Part shown: positions 1 through 10,049 of the stretch, in pieces
How the letters are laid out: the number at the start of each line of letters is the position of its first letter
Position numbering within the stretch: position 1 is the stretch's first letter
Assembly: GCF_000739375.1 (NCBI RefSeq)
Contig: NZ_CP006704.1
Span: 3,162,001-3,226,000, forward strand
Source: Comamonas testosteroni TK102
GTDB lineage: Bacteria; Pseudomonadota; Gammaproteobacteria; Burkholderiales; Burkholderiaceae_C
Length of the DNA: 64,000 nt
Direction of reading: 5' to 3'
Program-made: the position numbers and the translations under genes
The notes under the pieces: generated by a model
Seen by the model: only the letters and a program-made list of their open reading frames with translations
Database searches by the model: none
What the model was told of the DNA's origin: nothing

Positions 1-978
1 CCCCTGGAACTTATTACGGCAGCACGTGAGCGCATGCGCGCCATGTCCATCCCCGCAGAACTGGTCCGCAAGACTGAGGAAACCGGGGTCGCCCAGGCTC
101 GCTACCCCTTGCAGGCTCCGGTAAATGGCGTGGTGACGGAACTCGGTGTTCGGGAAGGAGCCCAGGTGTCACCTGGCCTGACGTTATTCCGCATCTCCGG
201 CCTGGAAAAGGTCTGGGCCGTAGCTGAAGTGCCGGAGGCACAAGCCGTACGCCTGACGCGTGGCCAGAAGGTCAAGGCCGTTCTGCAAGCCGATGCATCC
301 CAAACCTTCGACGGCGAATTGAAGGAGATCCTACCGCAGGTCAACGCCAGCACGCGCACCTTGCAGGCACGATTCGAGGTCGATAACCGCAGCGGCAAAC
401 TGATACCGGGGTTGCTGCTGCGCTTGCAGGTTGGCGGGGCTCCAACCTCTCGCCTGGTCGTGCCTGCTGAAGCCGTCATCCGTACCGGCACCCGTGCATT
501 GGTCATCGTCCGCAAGGAGTCTGACAACTTCGAGCCTCGGGAAATCAAACTGGGCGAGGACTTGGGTGATCAATTGGAGGTGCTGCAAGGCTTGCGCGAA
601 GGCGAGGAAGTAATTACCAGCGGCCAATTCCTGGTGGACTCCGAAGCGCGGCTCAAGTCAGCTCTGGGAGCCATGGAAGCCGGCCAACCCCAACCTGTGC
701 CTGCTACGGCCACCGAAGCCTCGGACATCTACCGCGCCGAGGGCAAGGTGGAAAGCATCGATGACGACGGGATCACGATCTCGCATGGTCCCGTACCCAA
801 ACTCAAGTGGCCCGCCATGACAATGAGCTTTGGCAAGGCCGACTCGATAACGCTCACGGGTTTGAAGCCAGGAGATCTGGTGCGCTTCGAGTTCCGAAAA
901 GGCGGGCCCCTAGATTGGGAAGTCGTCTCCGTGCAGAAAAGCGGCAGTGACGCAGGAACCACCGGAGGCGCCAAGTGA
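1..978 (+). CDS. cusB: CusB-type RND efflux periplasmic adaptor with C-terminal CusF-like domain (5' end outside window)
   Basis: This is the membrane-fusion (adaptor) subunit of a heavy-metal tripartite pump, linking the inner-membrane RND protein to the outer-membrane channel. The frame is open from base 1, so the N-terminus lies upstream; 325 residues are visible. The lipoyl/beta-barrel part is followed by a C-terminal CusF-like domain (about residues 244-312). That domain carries His262, Trp270, Met273 and Met275 in [14 protein letters not shown], the same spacing as the Cu(I)/Ag(I) ligands His36, Trp44, Met47 and Met49 of E. coli CusF. The stop overlaps the GTG start of the pump gene (GTGA), so the two are translationally coupled. 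Specificity for copper/silver is inferred from these ligands and from the CusA methionines. Confidence 0.9.
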   Translation, partial: PLELITAARERMRAMSIPAELVRKTEETGVAQARYPLQAPVNGVVTELGVREGAQVSPGLTLFRISGLEKVWAVAEVPEAQAVRLTRGQKVKAVLQADASQTFDGELKEILPQVNASTRTLQARFEVDNRSGKLIPGLLLRLQVGGAPTSRLVVPAEAVIRTGTRALVIVRKESDNFEPREIKLGEDLGDQLEVLQGLREGEEVITSGQFLVDSEARLKSALGAMEAGQPQPVPATATEASDIYRAEGKVESIDDDGITISHGPVPKLKWPAMTMSFGKADSITLTGLKPGDLVRFEFRKGGPLDWEVVSVQKSGSDAGTTGGAK

Positions 979-3900
979 TTGCTACCCTTATCCGTTGGTC
1001 CATCGCCAACCGCTTTTTGGTGTTGGTCGTCACAGCGTTCCTTGTGGCGGCAGGCATCTGGTCGGCATCTCGCACTCCAGTCGATGCACTGCCAGACCTG
1101 AGCGACGTGCAGGTAATCGTCCGCACCACCTATCCAGGCAAACCACCTCAGGTGGTGGAAGACCTCGTGACCTACCCGCTGACCACGACCATGTTGAGCG
1201 TACCTGGGGCTAAAACCGTCCGAGGCTATTCGTTCTTTGGCGACTCCTTCGTCTACATCCTGTTCGACGACAAGACCGATCCGTACTGGGCACGGTCACG
1301 GGTGGTGGAGTATCTGAACCAGGTGCAAAGCCGCTTACCAGTAGGTGCGACAGCCGCGCTAGGCCCGGATGCCACAGGTGTGGGCTGGGTCTACGAGTAC
1401 GCGCTGGTCGACCGCAGCGGCCATAACGATATTGGACAGCTGAGAGCCCTCAACGACTGGTTTCTGAAATTCGAGCTGAAAACCGTTCCGGATGTGGCAG
1501 AAGTCGCCAGCATCGGCGGCATGGTCCGCCAATACCAGGTGGTGCTCGACCCGGACCGGATGCGAGTGCTCGGCATTACGCAGTCCATGGTCGTGCAGGC
1601 TCTGCAGAAGGCCAATCAGTCGTCGGGCGGTTCGGTAGTGGAAATGGCCGAGACCGAGTACATGGTGCGCTCGCGCGGATTCCTTCAATCACTGGAGGAC
1701 TTCCGTACCATCCCGCTCACCCTCAGCGGAGCGACACCTGTGCTGCTGAAAGACGTGGCCACCGTCCAGATTGGCCCAGAAATGCGCCGAGGCATCGCCG
1801 AACTGGATGGCGAGGGTGAAGTCACGGGCGGTGTGGTGGTCATGCGCTCCGGAAAGAATGCCCGTGCCACCATCGAAGCCGTCAAAGCCAAGCTGGAGAA
1901 GCTAAAGCCCAGTCTGCCCAAAGGCGTTGAGGTGGTGGAAACCTATGACCGCTCCCAGCTCATTGATCGTGCGGTCGACAACCTGCGTGTCAAGCTCCTG
2001 GAGGAGTTCGCCGTCGTCGCCGTAGTCTGTGCCATCTTCCTATTCCACCTGCGCTCCGCGCTGGTGGCCGTTGTAACGCTGCCTATTGGGGTGCTAGCGG
2101 CTTTCGGCGTGATGCACTGGCAAGGCGTGAGCGCGAACATTCTCTCGCTGGGCGGTGTGGCCATTGCTCTAGGGGCCATGGTCGACGCCTCTGTGGTCTT
2201 GGTCGAAGCTGCGCACAAGCATCTGGAGCACTTTGAAGAACGACATGGACGCCCGCCGTCCGTGGCCGAGCGCTGGGAACTGATCGCTCAATCGGCCGTG
2301 GAGGTTGGCCCAGCGCTGTTCTTTTCGTTGCTGGTCATCACCCTGTCATTCCTGCCCGTGTTCACACTGGAGGCCCAAGAAGGACGGCTGTTCTCGCCGC
2401 TAGCCTTCACCAAGACCTACGCGATGGCTGCTGCTGCCGGCCTCTCGATAACGCTGGTTCCGGTGCTGATGGGATACCTCATTCGCGGGCGCATACCTAA
2501 GGAAACTGCGAACCCGATCAATCGCGGCCTGATTGCGCTCTACCGACCGGCTCTCGAGCTAGTCTTGCGCTTCCCTATAGCAACGCTGCTGGCAGCGGCA
2601 TTGGCCCTGGCTATCACCGCAATTCCGGTCATGCGGCTGGGCGGTGAGTTCATGCCGCCGCTGGACGAAGGCGATCTGCTGTACATGCCCTCGGCGTTGC
2701 CTGGTATTTCGGTCTCAAAGGCCGCAGAGTTGTTGCAACAGACAGACCGGCTTATCAAAACAGTGCCCGAGGTTAAGCGTGTGTTCGGCAAGGCGGGACG
2801 GGCCGATACCGCCACCGATCCAGCGCCATTGGAAATGTTCGAGACCACCATCCAGTTCAAATCGCGCGAGCAATGGCGCCCTGGCATGACGCCAGAGAAA
2901 CTGGTCGAGGAACTCGACCGGGTGGTCAAGGTGCCGGGCCTGTCTAACGTATGGGTGCCGCCCATCCGCAACCGCATCGACATGCTGGCCACCGGCATCA
3001 AGAGCCCCGTGGGTATTAAGGTCGCCGGACCAGACCTCGCCACCATCGACAAGCTCGCGGCACAGATTGAATCCGCCGTGCGCGGAGTGCCTGGTGTTTC
3101 TTCCGCATTGGCCGAACGCTTGACTGGGGGCCGGTACATTGACGTGGATGTAGACCGACAAGCCGCTGCACGGTTCGGACTTTCTGTGGCCGACGTGCAG
3201 GCGGTCATAGCCACCGCCATCGGTGGTGAGAATGTCGGAGAAGTCATTCAAGGTCGAGAGCGCTTTCCGGTGAACGTCCGCTACCCGCGCGAAATCCGCG
3301 ATTCGCTGGAACGCCTGCGCAAGCTGCCTTTCGTGACTGACAAAGGCGCCACCGTGCTCCTGCAGGACGTCGCCAAGATCGTCATCGCAGAAGGCCCGCC
3401 CATGATCCGTAGCGAAAACGCACGACTCTCGGGCTGGGTGTATGTGGATGTGCGTGGCCGGGACTTGCGCTCCGTCGTCCATGACATGCAAGCCGTTGTC
3501 GCCAAGCAGGTGGCAATGCCTGCCGGCTATGCCTTGTCGTGGTCTGGCCAATTCGAGTATTTGGAGCGGGCTACGGAACGCCTGAAAATCGTCGTACCAC
3601 TCACTTTGGCCGTCATCTTCATGCTGCTCTACGTGCTGTTTCGCAGCGCAGGCGATGCCGCATTGGTCATGGCAGCAGTTCCATTCTCGCTGGTCGGTGG
3701 GTTCTGGTTCATCTGGGCGCTCGGTCACGCAGTGTCAGTGGCCTCGGCCGTGGGGTTCATTGCCCTGGCCGGCGTTGCCGCCGAGTTTGGCGTCGTGATG
3801 CTGGTCTACCTGCAGAACGCCTGGAAACAGCATCTGGCCGCAGGCGAGCCGGACAATGAGGCAACGTTGCTGGCCGCCATTCGCGAGGGAGCCGTCATGC

Positions 3901-4122
3901 GCGTGCGGCCGAAGGCCATGACCGTAGCGGTAGTGATGGCGGGTCTGCTTCCCATTCTGGTTGGACACGGCACCGGCTCGGAAGTTATGACCCGCATCGC
4001 CGCTCCGATGGTCGGCGGCATGGTCACAGCCCCGCTCCTGAGCATGCTGGTCATCCCAGCTGCCTGGTACTTGATCCATCGCAAGCGTCCAACTGCAGAG
4101 CGCCCCCCCCCTCAAACCTTGA
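975..4122 (+). CDS. cusA: CusA-type Cu(I)/Ag(I) RND efflux pump; as read the frame runs on to 4511 because of a 9-C tract
   Basis: Inner-membrane proton-driven heavy-metal RND transporter. It starts at GTG 975, inside the stop of the adaptor gene. Met571, Met621 and Met670 sit in contexts equivalent to the three-methionine Cu/Ag site of E. coli CusA (573, 623, 672), and Met638 matches Met640. The TM4 motif [16 protein letters not shown] is typical of the HME family. As printed, the frame does not stop after the last membrane segment but continues through nine C (4103-4111) into the downstream cusF gene, giving 1178 residues. With eight C the frame ends at TGA 4120-4122, giving 1048 residues, almost exactly the length of E. 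coli CusA (1047). I therefore give 4122 as the likely true end and treat the fusion as an artefact or slippage product. Confidence 0.88.
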
Positions 4123-4172
4123 AGCATCTGCAATCAAGGCTTCATAACCATTACACCTTGGAAGATAGAACC

Positions 4173-4511
4173 ATGAAAACAGCCCACATCCTTACCGCAG
4201 CCGTCGCGTTAGCAGCGTTCACAACAACTCATGCGCAGGACATGAAAATGCCGATGCAGCCTGCAGCCCGAGCCACTTCGGCCAGCATGCCCCTCGTTGA
4301 TGGCGAGGTTCGCAAAATCGACGCTCAAAAGAACCTCATCGTATTGCGTCACGGAGATATTCCGAACCTGGCCATGCCTGCCATGACCATGGGATTTGAG
4401 GTAGCCGACAAAAAGATGCTCGACGGCCTGAAGGTCGGCGACAAGGTTAAATTCCAGGCCGAGGCTATCAAGGGCAAGGCGATGGTCACGGAACTGAAAC
4501 CGAACCATTGA
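4173..4511 (+). CDS. cusF: CusF-like periplasmic copper/silver chaperone
   Basis: Small periplasmic metallochaperone of 112 residues that would hand Cu(I)/Ag(I) to the CusBA pump. It has its own ATG with GGAAG upstream at 4160-4164 and a clean signal peptide cut near Ala21 (TTTHAQ). The CusF fold region follows, with His60 and Met68, Met71 and Met73 in [14 protein letters not shown]. Position 68 is Met where E. coli CusF and the adaptor tail have Trp. As printed it is in frame with the preceding pump ORF, but its own ribosome site and signal peptide show it is a separate gene. A strong hairpin lies directly downstream. Confidence 0.85.
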   Translation: MKTAHILTAAVALAAFTTTHAQDMKMPMQPAARATSASMPLVDGEVRKIDAQKNLIVLRHGDIPNLAMPAMTMGFEVADKKMLDGLKVGDKVKFQAEAIKGKAMVTELKPNH

Positions 4512-4516
4512 TAGAA

Positions 4517-4548
4517 AAAGGGACTGCCATGTAAATCGCAGTCCCTTT
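4517..4548. terminator. Bidirectional hairpin between converging cus and iron-permease genes
   Basis: An 11-bp perfect stem (AAAGGGACTGC, 4517-4527, with 4538-4548) with a 10-base loop starts 6 bases after the cusF stop. A and T tracts on the two sides would let it end transcription from both converging gene sets. Confidence 0.8.
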
Positions 4549-4607
4549 GTTGTAAAGCCTCGTTTAAACCGCAAACCCTGATAGCTATGCATCAGGTCTG
4601 CTATCCG

Positions 4608-6569
4608 TCATTGCGCTATATTTTCCGGCTTCCGTTGAGCATTTCGGAAAAAGAAGGCCAGCACGAACAGAAGAACCAGGCCCTGCGCGACAAGCCCGAT
4701 CACTGAAGGGAAAATGCCTAACACTTCCAAACGAGGTGCTGGCAAAGCACTGGGAGCAATCCATCCTGCTTCCTGCAACGCGGCAATTCCCTTCCCGGTT
4801 AACACCACCGCCAAAACTGCGACCAGCCAAGAACTTACAGAGAAGAATTTACCAATTGGCAGCTTGGCGCTGTATCGCAGCAGCAGAACCGTTATCAGCG
4901 CAAGACACAGCACGCCCACCCCAAGGCCTGCAAGGATTGCTCCATCATTTCCTTGGCCCCACATTGCGGCGAAGAACAAGATGGTCTCGAATACTTCACG
5001 GTACACGGCGACGAATGCCAGACCAAACATAAAGAAGGCCGAACGGCGATTCAGTGCAGCAGACATGCGCTCTCGCAGATACGCCTGCCACTGACCAGCG
5101 ACGCTCTTTTGGTGCATCCAGATACCCACACTCAAAAGCACTGCCGCTGCAAACAGGCTGGAAAGCCCTTCGGTGACCTCACGATTGGCACCGCTGATCG
5201 AAACTGCATACGTCGCAATAGCCCAGGTGACGCCACCTGCAGCCAATGCTCCGAGCCAGCCAGCGTGTACATAAGGCAGAACATCAGGACGCTTTGCCTG
5301 GCGCAGGAAGGCGATCATTGCGACAACGACTAAAAGCGCTTCGAGGCCCTCACGAAGTAGGATAGTCAAGCTGCCGAAGAATGCCGCGGTCGCGTCAGTG
5401 CTAGATTCAGTGAGAACCTGATCCGCCGCATTAAATAGATCCTGAATACCGATAGCTGCCGTTTCAATCTCTTGAGCCGAAGCCTTCGACGCAATCAACG
5501 AGCGATACTGACCCATAGCCACTTCAATGCGGGTCTTCAGTGTTCCGTCTCTTGTTGCCAGAGCTTGTTCGAAGGGCTCGACTCCATCTAAATAGGAAGA
5601 CAAAGCAAACTCGGCTGCCTCCTTTGGTTTGCCGTCCTTGATGGCTGCAACACTCTGATTCAGTCGTTCACGGGCAAGCGTCAGGCTCTTTACACGCGGA
5701 GCAGAAAGCGAATCCGGATGAGCCTGAAGAAAAGCTACAGTGGCCTTGGCCTGGTCCTCTCCCAGAGAGTCCGCCAACTCTGCCTCAGTTAGACGAACAA
5801 AATGATCCATGCCTGCGACCTCAGTCCGGATCTTCTCTGACTCCTTCCAAAGTAGCTGCCCTTGTTGGCGTTGGTGATCATCATGAGCGAAAGTTCCTAG
5901 GAACATCGCCACAGACCAACGGTCCTCCTCTGAAAGCTGTGCAAATGCGGGCATTGCTGTACCTGCGATTCCCTGACTCACCGCCTGGTAGAGCGCGAAA
6001 ACACTGCGCTGACGGGCACGGTCATGGTCCGTGAACGCAATGGGTTTGGGGTCAAGCTGCTTGGCTAAAACTCCGTCCCCATTTCCTGATGCACCATGAC
6101 AAGCAGCACAGTTGGCCGCATACACAGAAGCACCCAATTGGAGATTCGGAACTGAGGTCGGGGCCAGTGGGACTGGATATACGGCAATCACGTGATTGGC
6201 TAGGCCCTTTGCCAAGCTCCCCACAGTAGCAGGATCTGACTTGGTCGCAATTGCAGCCTGTAGAGCTTCGCTCTCTTTCAGTAGCGTCTGGCGCTCCGGC
6301 TTTTCCTCCAGAGAACTGATCTTGTTGCGAGCTGTCTGTGCAAACTCCTGCATTTCGTCATACTCAGATGGTGCGATCACCTTTCCATCTTGCACAGCAC
6401 CGCCATAGTCCACCGCGAGATAGTCAAGTATCTGCCACACACGACGCACGTCAGCTTCAGAAGCACTGGCAACTGCAGCCCAACTCACTGCGAGAAGCAA
6501 TAGGCAAGTTGCAAGAACCTTTCGTGCAACGTGAGAGGTGGCTGGGTATGCCACGTAAGTACGACTCAT
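4608..6569 (-). CDS. pbrT: Cytochrome c / FTR1-family metal permease (PbrT-like)
   Basis: Inner-membrane iron/lead-type permease of 653 residues. There is a signal peptide (about residues 16-36), then a periplasmic part with a c-type heme site CAACH (154-158) and a likely axial Met in GTAMPAF (Met206). The C-terminal half is an FTR1/ILT transporter with REGLE (406-410), REVTE (463-467) and REVFE (524-528), the Fe-binding signatures of the family. Fusion of a cytochrome c to FTR1 is known in bacterial iron permeases, and the family includes PbrT of the Cupriavidus pbr lead operon. Here it lies downstream of a Cd/Pb/Zn ATPase in the same direction, which favours the PbrT reading, although iron uptake cannot be excluded. 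Confidence 0.85.
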   Translation of the reverse strand: MSRTYVAYPATSHVARKVLATCLLLLAVSWAAVASASEADVRRVWQILDYLAVDYGGAVQDGKVIAPSEYDEMQEFAQTARNKISSLEEKPERQTLLKESEALQAAIATKSDPATVGSLAKGLANHVIAVYPVPLAPTSVPNLQLGASVYAANCAACHGASGNGDGVLAKQLDPKPIAFTDHDRARQRSVFALYQAVSQGIAGTAMPAFAQLSEEDRWSVAMFLGTFAHDDHQRQQGQLLWKESEKIRTEVAGMDHFVRLTEAELADSLGEDQAKATVAFLQAHPDSLSAPRVKSLTLARERLNQSVAAIKDGKPKEAAEFALSSYLDGVEPFEQALATRDGTLKTRIEVAMGQYRSLIASKASAQEIETAAIGIQDLFNAADQVLTESSTDATAAFFGSLTILLREGLEALLVVVAMIAFLRQAKRPDVLPYVHAGWLGALAAGGVTWAIATYAVSISGANREVTEGLSSLFAAAVLLSVGIWMHQKSVAGQWQAYLRERMSAALNRRSAFFMFGLAFVAVYREVFETILFFAAMWGQGNDGAILAGLGVGVLCLALITVLLLRYSAKLPIGKFFSVSSWLVAVLAVVLTGKGIAALQEAGWIAPSALPAPRLEVLGIFPSVIGLVAQGLVLLFVLAFFFRNAQRKPENIAQ

Positions 6570-6633
6570 TTTTGTTCCTGAGCGAAAAGCAGGCCCGTCT
6601 TGCGGGCCGAAAAATTGCGTTGAGCAACGCTAG

Positions 6634-9555
6634 TTAAACGCGGGAGGCTTTAAGAAGGCGAAGGCCATTGAAAACCACCAACAAGCTAGCCCCCATATCT
6701 GCAAAGACAGCCATCCACATCGAGGCGTTGCCAAAGACTGCAGAAGCAAAGAATACGGCTTTGATACCAAGGGCAATGGTGATGTTTTGCCAAAGGATTG
6801 CATGGGTTCGTTTGGAAAGACGAATGGTTTCAGCCACCTTGCGCAGATCGTCGTTCATGATCAGAACATCGGCAGCTTCCTTAGCCGTATCTGTACCAGC
6901 GGCCCCCATGGAAAATCCAATCGAGGCAGCCGCGAGCGAAGGACTGTCGTTCACGCCATCGCCAACCATACCGACGACGTGACCTTCAGCCATCTGCGCG
7001 ACCCAGGACTGTTTGTCCTGCGGCAACAGATTGGCACGCACTTCATTGATACCAACCTCTCGTCCGATCGCTGCTGCTGTGGCTTCGTTATCGCCGGTCA
7101 GCATGACCGTCTGTACACCCAAGGCCTTCAATTCAGCAATGGCTTGCCGACTGGATTCCTTGGTGGTATCAGCGACCGCAAATACTGCGAGTACTTCACT
7201 GTCATTGGCAAACAACGACAGTGTGCGACCTTGCAACTCTTGTTCTCGCAGGGCCGCTTCAAGTTCAGATGAACACTGACCGCGTTCGTGAATCCAGCGA
7301 TGATTGCCCAGCACGTAATTCACGCCACCAATGCTCCCGTGAACTCCTTTGCCCAGTTCCGCAGCGAAGTTCTGAACCTCTATCGCATCATTTGCCAAAC
7401 CGTTAACAACGGCCTTAGACACGGGATGGTCAGAGCGCTCCGCTAGGCTCTTAGCCCAGCTCAGAACATCGGCTTCGCTGCTGACAGTGGATAGCACTTT
7501 GCTAAACACAAGCTTGGGACGCCCCTCGGTAAGAGTTCCCGTCTTATCCAGTCCGAGCATAGACAGCTGACGAGCCTGTTCCAAGTACGCTCCTCCCTTG
7601 ATGAGGATGCCTCGACGAGCAGCTGCGGCGAGTCCACTGACAACAGTTACTGGGGTGGAAATGACCAAGGCGCATGGGCAGGCGATTACCAGAAGGACCA
7701 GTGCCTTGTAGATTGCTGTCATCCACTCCCACCCCAAAAACAAGGGCGTTCCAAGAGCGACCGCTAGAGCCATTACGAAGACTGCTGGCGTGTAGACGGC
7801 TGCAAACTTATCCACGAACCGTTGTGTTGGGGCGCGTTGGCTCTGTGCCTCTTCTACCGCATGAATGATCCGCGCCAACACAGTGTCGCTTGCCGGTCTA
7901 GTGATACGAAATTCCAGCGAGCCACTTTGGTTGATAGTGCCAGCATAGACATCGTCGCCTGGACTTTTATCCACGGGAACGCTTTCCCCTGTGACAGGAG
8001 ATTGATCTACCGCACTGTTGCCTGCAATGACACGTCCATCCAAAGCAAACCGTTCACCTGGTTTCACGCGCGCCAATGATCCAACTGGCACCAGTTTCGC
8101 GTCCAAGGCGCTCCAAGAGCCATCCGGCTGCTGAATCTCCGCCTGTGACGGCGACAATGCCAGCAAGCCGGCGATGGCGTTGCGCGCTCGATCTACTGAC
8201 CGAGCCTCAATCAGTTCGGCCAACGAATACAGCGCCATGACCATCGCGGCCTCAGGCCATTGTCCGATGAGAAATGCGCCAATCACTGCGACGCTCATCA
8301 GCGCATTGATATTTAACTGCCACCGCAATAGCGCACCAAGCCCTTTCTTGAAAACAGAAAGTCCAGATAGTGCAATGGCCATCGCCGCGACGCCCATACC
8401 AAGCCCCTTCCACGGCAGGCTGTCGGGCGCAAAAAAGTGGACGCCTTCTGCGAGTATTGCAACTACCAATGCTGCGATCAGGCGATTCAATTCAGTGCGT
8501 TGAGCTTGAGCCGTTTGCTCTGCCGACAAGGGAGCACTAAGCACTTCAGACTTGAATCCAGCGTTCAACAGCTCCTGGATGATCGAGTCTTTGGCCGACT
8601 CAGGGGCGTCTACGGACAACATGCGTGCGGGTAGATTGAACTGCAGTCTCCGCACTCCCGAAATGCCTTCGAGTGCGCGACGGATCTGCCCTTCTTCTGT
8701 AGGGCAGTCCATCGCGGGTACTCTCAGAAGTAATCCGCCCTCGATTGCATCAACCTTTGCGGTTGAGACTGGGAGCGTAAGGGGTGTTTCACATGCCGAG
8801 CCTCCGCAGCTTGTGCCCTCACACGAGCTATTGGATACGCGTGCAACTAAGTCAGCTTGCAACTGAGAATTCGACGTTTCTGGCTCAGCTTCAAACCCTA
8901 GTCGATTGATCGCTTCGATCACCGAAGGCCAGGATGTCTGGGTGGCATCTACGAACAGCTTGCGCTGTGCCAAATCGAAACGCATTCCCGACACGCCGAC
9001 AACCTGCTCCACTGCGGCTCGAATAGGTCGCTCCTCGTTAGGGCAGTCCATTGATGGAATGTGCAGTCGCAATTCCTTCGGACTCACATCAGCATTCGGC
9101 TGCGCAGCAATGGGAGACGTCACTTCACATGCAGCGCTACTGCAAGGGGAATCTCCACAGTGTGTGCTTCCAGTTGAGATATCCGTTTTGCAGGCATCTT
9201 GTTTGGACAGCGGGGCTAAGGGCTCGACCTGAAAGCCCAACCCTCTGATCGCCTCAATTACCACCGGCCAAGAAGCGCTAGAGGCATCCACAGACAGGGT
9301 GCGCTGAGCCAAATCAAAGCGCATCCCAGTGACACCAGCGATTCGCTCTACGGCGTTCCGAATTGGGCGTTCTTCGTTTGGGCAATCCATGGAAGGGATG
9401 CGCAAGCTCAGAAATGGCACTGCCTTTGCCTCTGGAACACTGGACTGCTCGATTGACTGGTCGTCGATACAACTTAATGAGCAACCGCCCGAGCAGGTAG
9501 CAGGCTCGTGTGAAGCGGTTGTCGAAGGTGTTAGGCATGTAGGAGTGGTACTCAT
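6634..9555 (-). CDS. cadA: P1B-type heavy-metal ATPase (Cd/Pb/Zn exporter) with three N-terminal HMA domains
   Basis: Cytoplasmic-membrane ATPase of 973 residues that would export Cd(II), Pb(II) or Zn(II). Three HMA-like domains (about residues 49-112, 162-225 and 275-338) each carry MDCP(N/T)EE with a single Cys (58, 171, 284) instead of CxxC. They are separated by Cys-rich linkers such as CSGGCSLSC and HCGDSPCSSAAC. The catalytic part has TGES (522-525), CPC (626-628), the phosphorylated Asp670 in DKTGT and GDGVND. The CPC motif and the neighbouring CadR/PbrR-type regulator suggest divalent soft metals rather than copper. The start ATG lies only 7 bases from the -10 box of the MerR-type promoter, so the transcript would be nearly leaderless. 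The gene could equally be named pbrA or zntA. Confidence 0.92.
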   Translation of the reverse strand: MSTTPTCLTPSTTASHEPATCSGGCSLSCIDDQSIEQSSVPEAKAVPFLSLRIPSMDCPNEERPIRNAVERIAGVTGMRFDLAQRTLSVDASSASWPVVIEAIRGLGFQVEPLAPLSKQDACKTDISTGSTHCGDSPCSSAACEVTSPIAAQPNADVSPKELRLHIPSMDCPNEERPIRAAVEQVVGVSGMRFDLAQRKLFVDATQTSWPSVIEAINRLGFEAEPETSNSQLQADLVARVSNSSCEGTSCGGSACETPLTLPVSTAKVDAIEGGLLLRVPAMDCPTEEGQIRRALEGISGVRRLQFNLPARMLSVDAPESAKDSIIQELLNAGFKSEVLSAPLSAEQTAQAQRTELNRLIAALVVAILAEGVHFFAPDSLPWKGLGMGVAAMAIALSGLSVFKKGLGALLRWQLNINALMSVAVIGAFLIGQWPEAAMVMALYSLAELIEARSVDRARNAIAGLLALSPSQAEIQQPDGSWSALDAKLVPVGSLARVKPGERFALDGRVIAGNSAVDQSPVTGESVPVDKSPGDDVYAGTINQSGSLEFRITRPASDTVLARIIHAVEEAQSQRAPTQRFVDKFAAVYTPAVFVMALAVALGTPLFLGWEWMTAIYKALVLLVIACPCALVISTPVTVVSGLAAAARRGILIKGGAYLEQARQLSMLGLDKTGTLTEGRPKLVFSKVLSTVSSEADVLSWAKSLAERSDHPVSKAVVNGLANDAIEVQNFAAELGKGVHGSIGGVNYVLGNHRWIHERGQCSSELEAALREQELQGRTLSLFANDSEVLAVFAVADTTKESSRQAIAELKALGVQTVMLTGDNEATAAAIGREVGINEVRANLLPQDKQSWVAQMAEGHVVGMVGDGVNDSPSLAAASIGFSMGAAGTDTAKEAADVLIMNDDLRKVAETIRLSKRTHAILWQNITIALGIKAVFFASAVFGNASMWMAVFADMGASLLVVFNGLRLLKASRV

Positions 9556-9561
9556 GACATC

Positions 9562-9592
9562 ATTAGAAAACCTGTACCTACTACAGAGTCAA
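9562..9592 (-). promoter_or_regulatory. MerR-family promoter/operator for the metal ATPase
   Basis: Read on the - strand, there is a -35 box TTGACT (9592-9587), a 19-bp spacer containing CTGTAGTAGGTACAG, and a -10 box TCTAAT (9567-9562). The overlong spacer with a dyad centred between the boxes is the hallmark of MerR/CadR/PbrR activated promoters. It lies between the ATPase and the divergent MerR gene. The expected transcription start is at or within a base or two of the ATPase ATG at 9555. Confidence 0.85.
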
Positions 9593-9638
9593 GCCCAAAA
9601 ACCTTAAAATTTCCAAGCATTCACTTTGCGAGCACTCG

Positions 9639-10049
9639 ATGAAAATTGGCGAGCTTTCCGTCTCCTCGTCCACGCCGGTAGAAACAATTCGCTTTTATGA
9701 GCGAGAAGGATTGTTGCCTGCACCTGCTCGGACCCAAGGGAACTTTCGGATCTACGAATCTTCGCATCTGGAGCGACTTCAAATGATTCGCCATTGCCGC
9801 AGCCTAGACATGTCTCTCGCCGAGGTGCGTGTACTACTTCGGTTTCGAGACGACCCCGGTGCTGCTTGTGGTGATGTCAACGCCTTGCTGGATGCGCATA
9901 TCAGCCAAGTCTATGAGCGAATTAAGGAGTTGCATCTTCTACAAAAGCAACTCCAAGATCTACGCAAACGCTGTGGTGAGGAGCGAACTGCTCAACATTG
10001 CGGAATCCTTGCCGGCCTAAATGAGCACCTTCAGATTCATCCCGTATGA
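9639..10049 (+). CDS. cadR: MerR-family Cd/Pb/Zn-responsive regulator (CadR/PbrR type)
   Basis: Metal-sensing transcription factor of 136 residues. It has an N-terminal MerR winged helix (IGELSVSSSTPVETIRFYE), a dimerisation helix and Cys77, Cys112 and Cys121 at the positions used by CadR/PbrR for Cd/Pb. Cys53 is also conserved in the PbrR context IRHCRSLDM. The short C-terminus (HLQIHPV) lacks both the CVCD tail of PbrR and the His-rich tail of some CadR proteins, so the exact metal cannot be read from sequence. It is divergent from the ATPase and would activate it from the intergenic 19-bp-spacer promoter. Confidence 0.9.
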   Translation: MKIGELSVSSSTPVETIRFYEREGLLPAPARTQGNFRIYESSHLERLQMIRHCRSLDMSLAEVRVLLRFRDDPGAACGDVNALLDAHISQVYERIKELHLLQKQLQDLRKRCGEERTAQHCGILAGLNEHLQIHPV

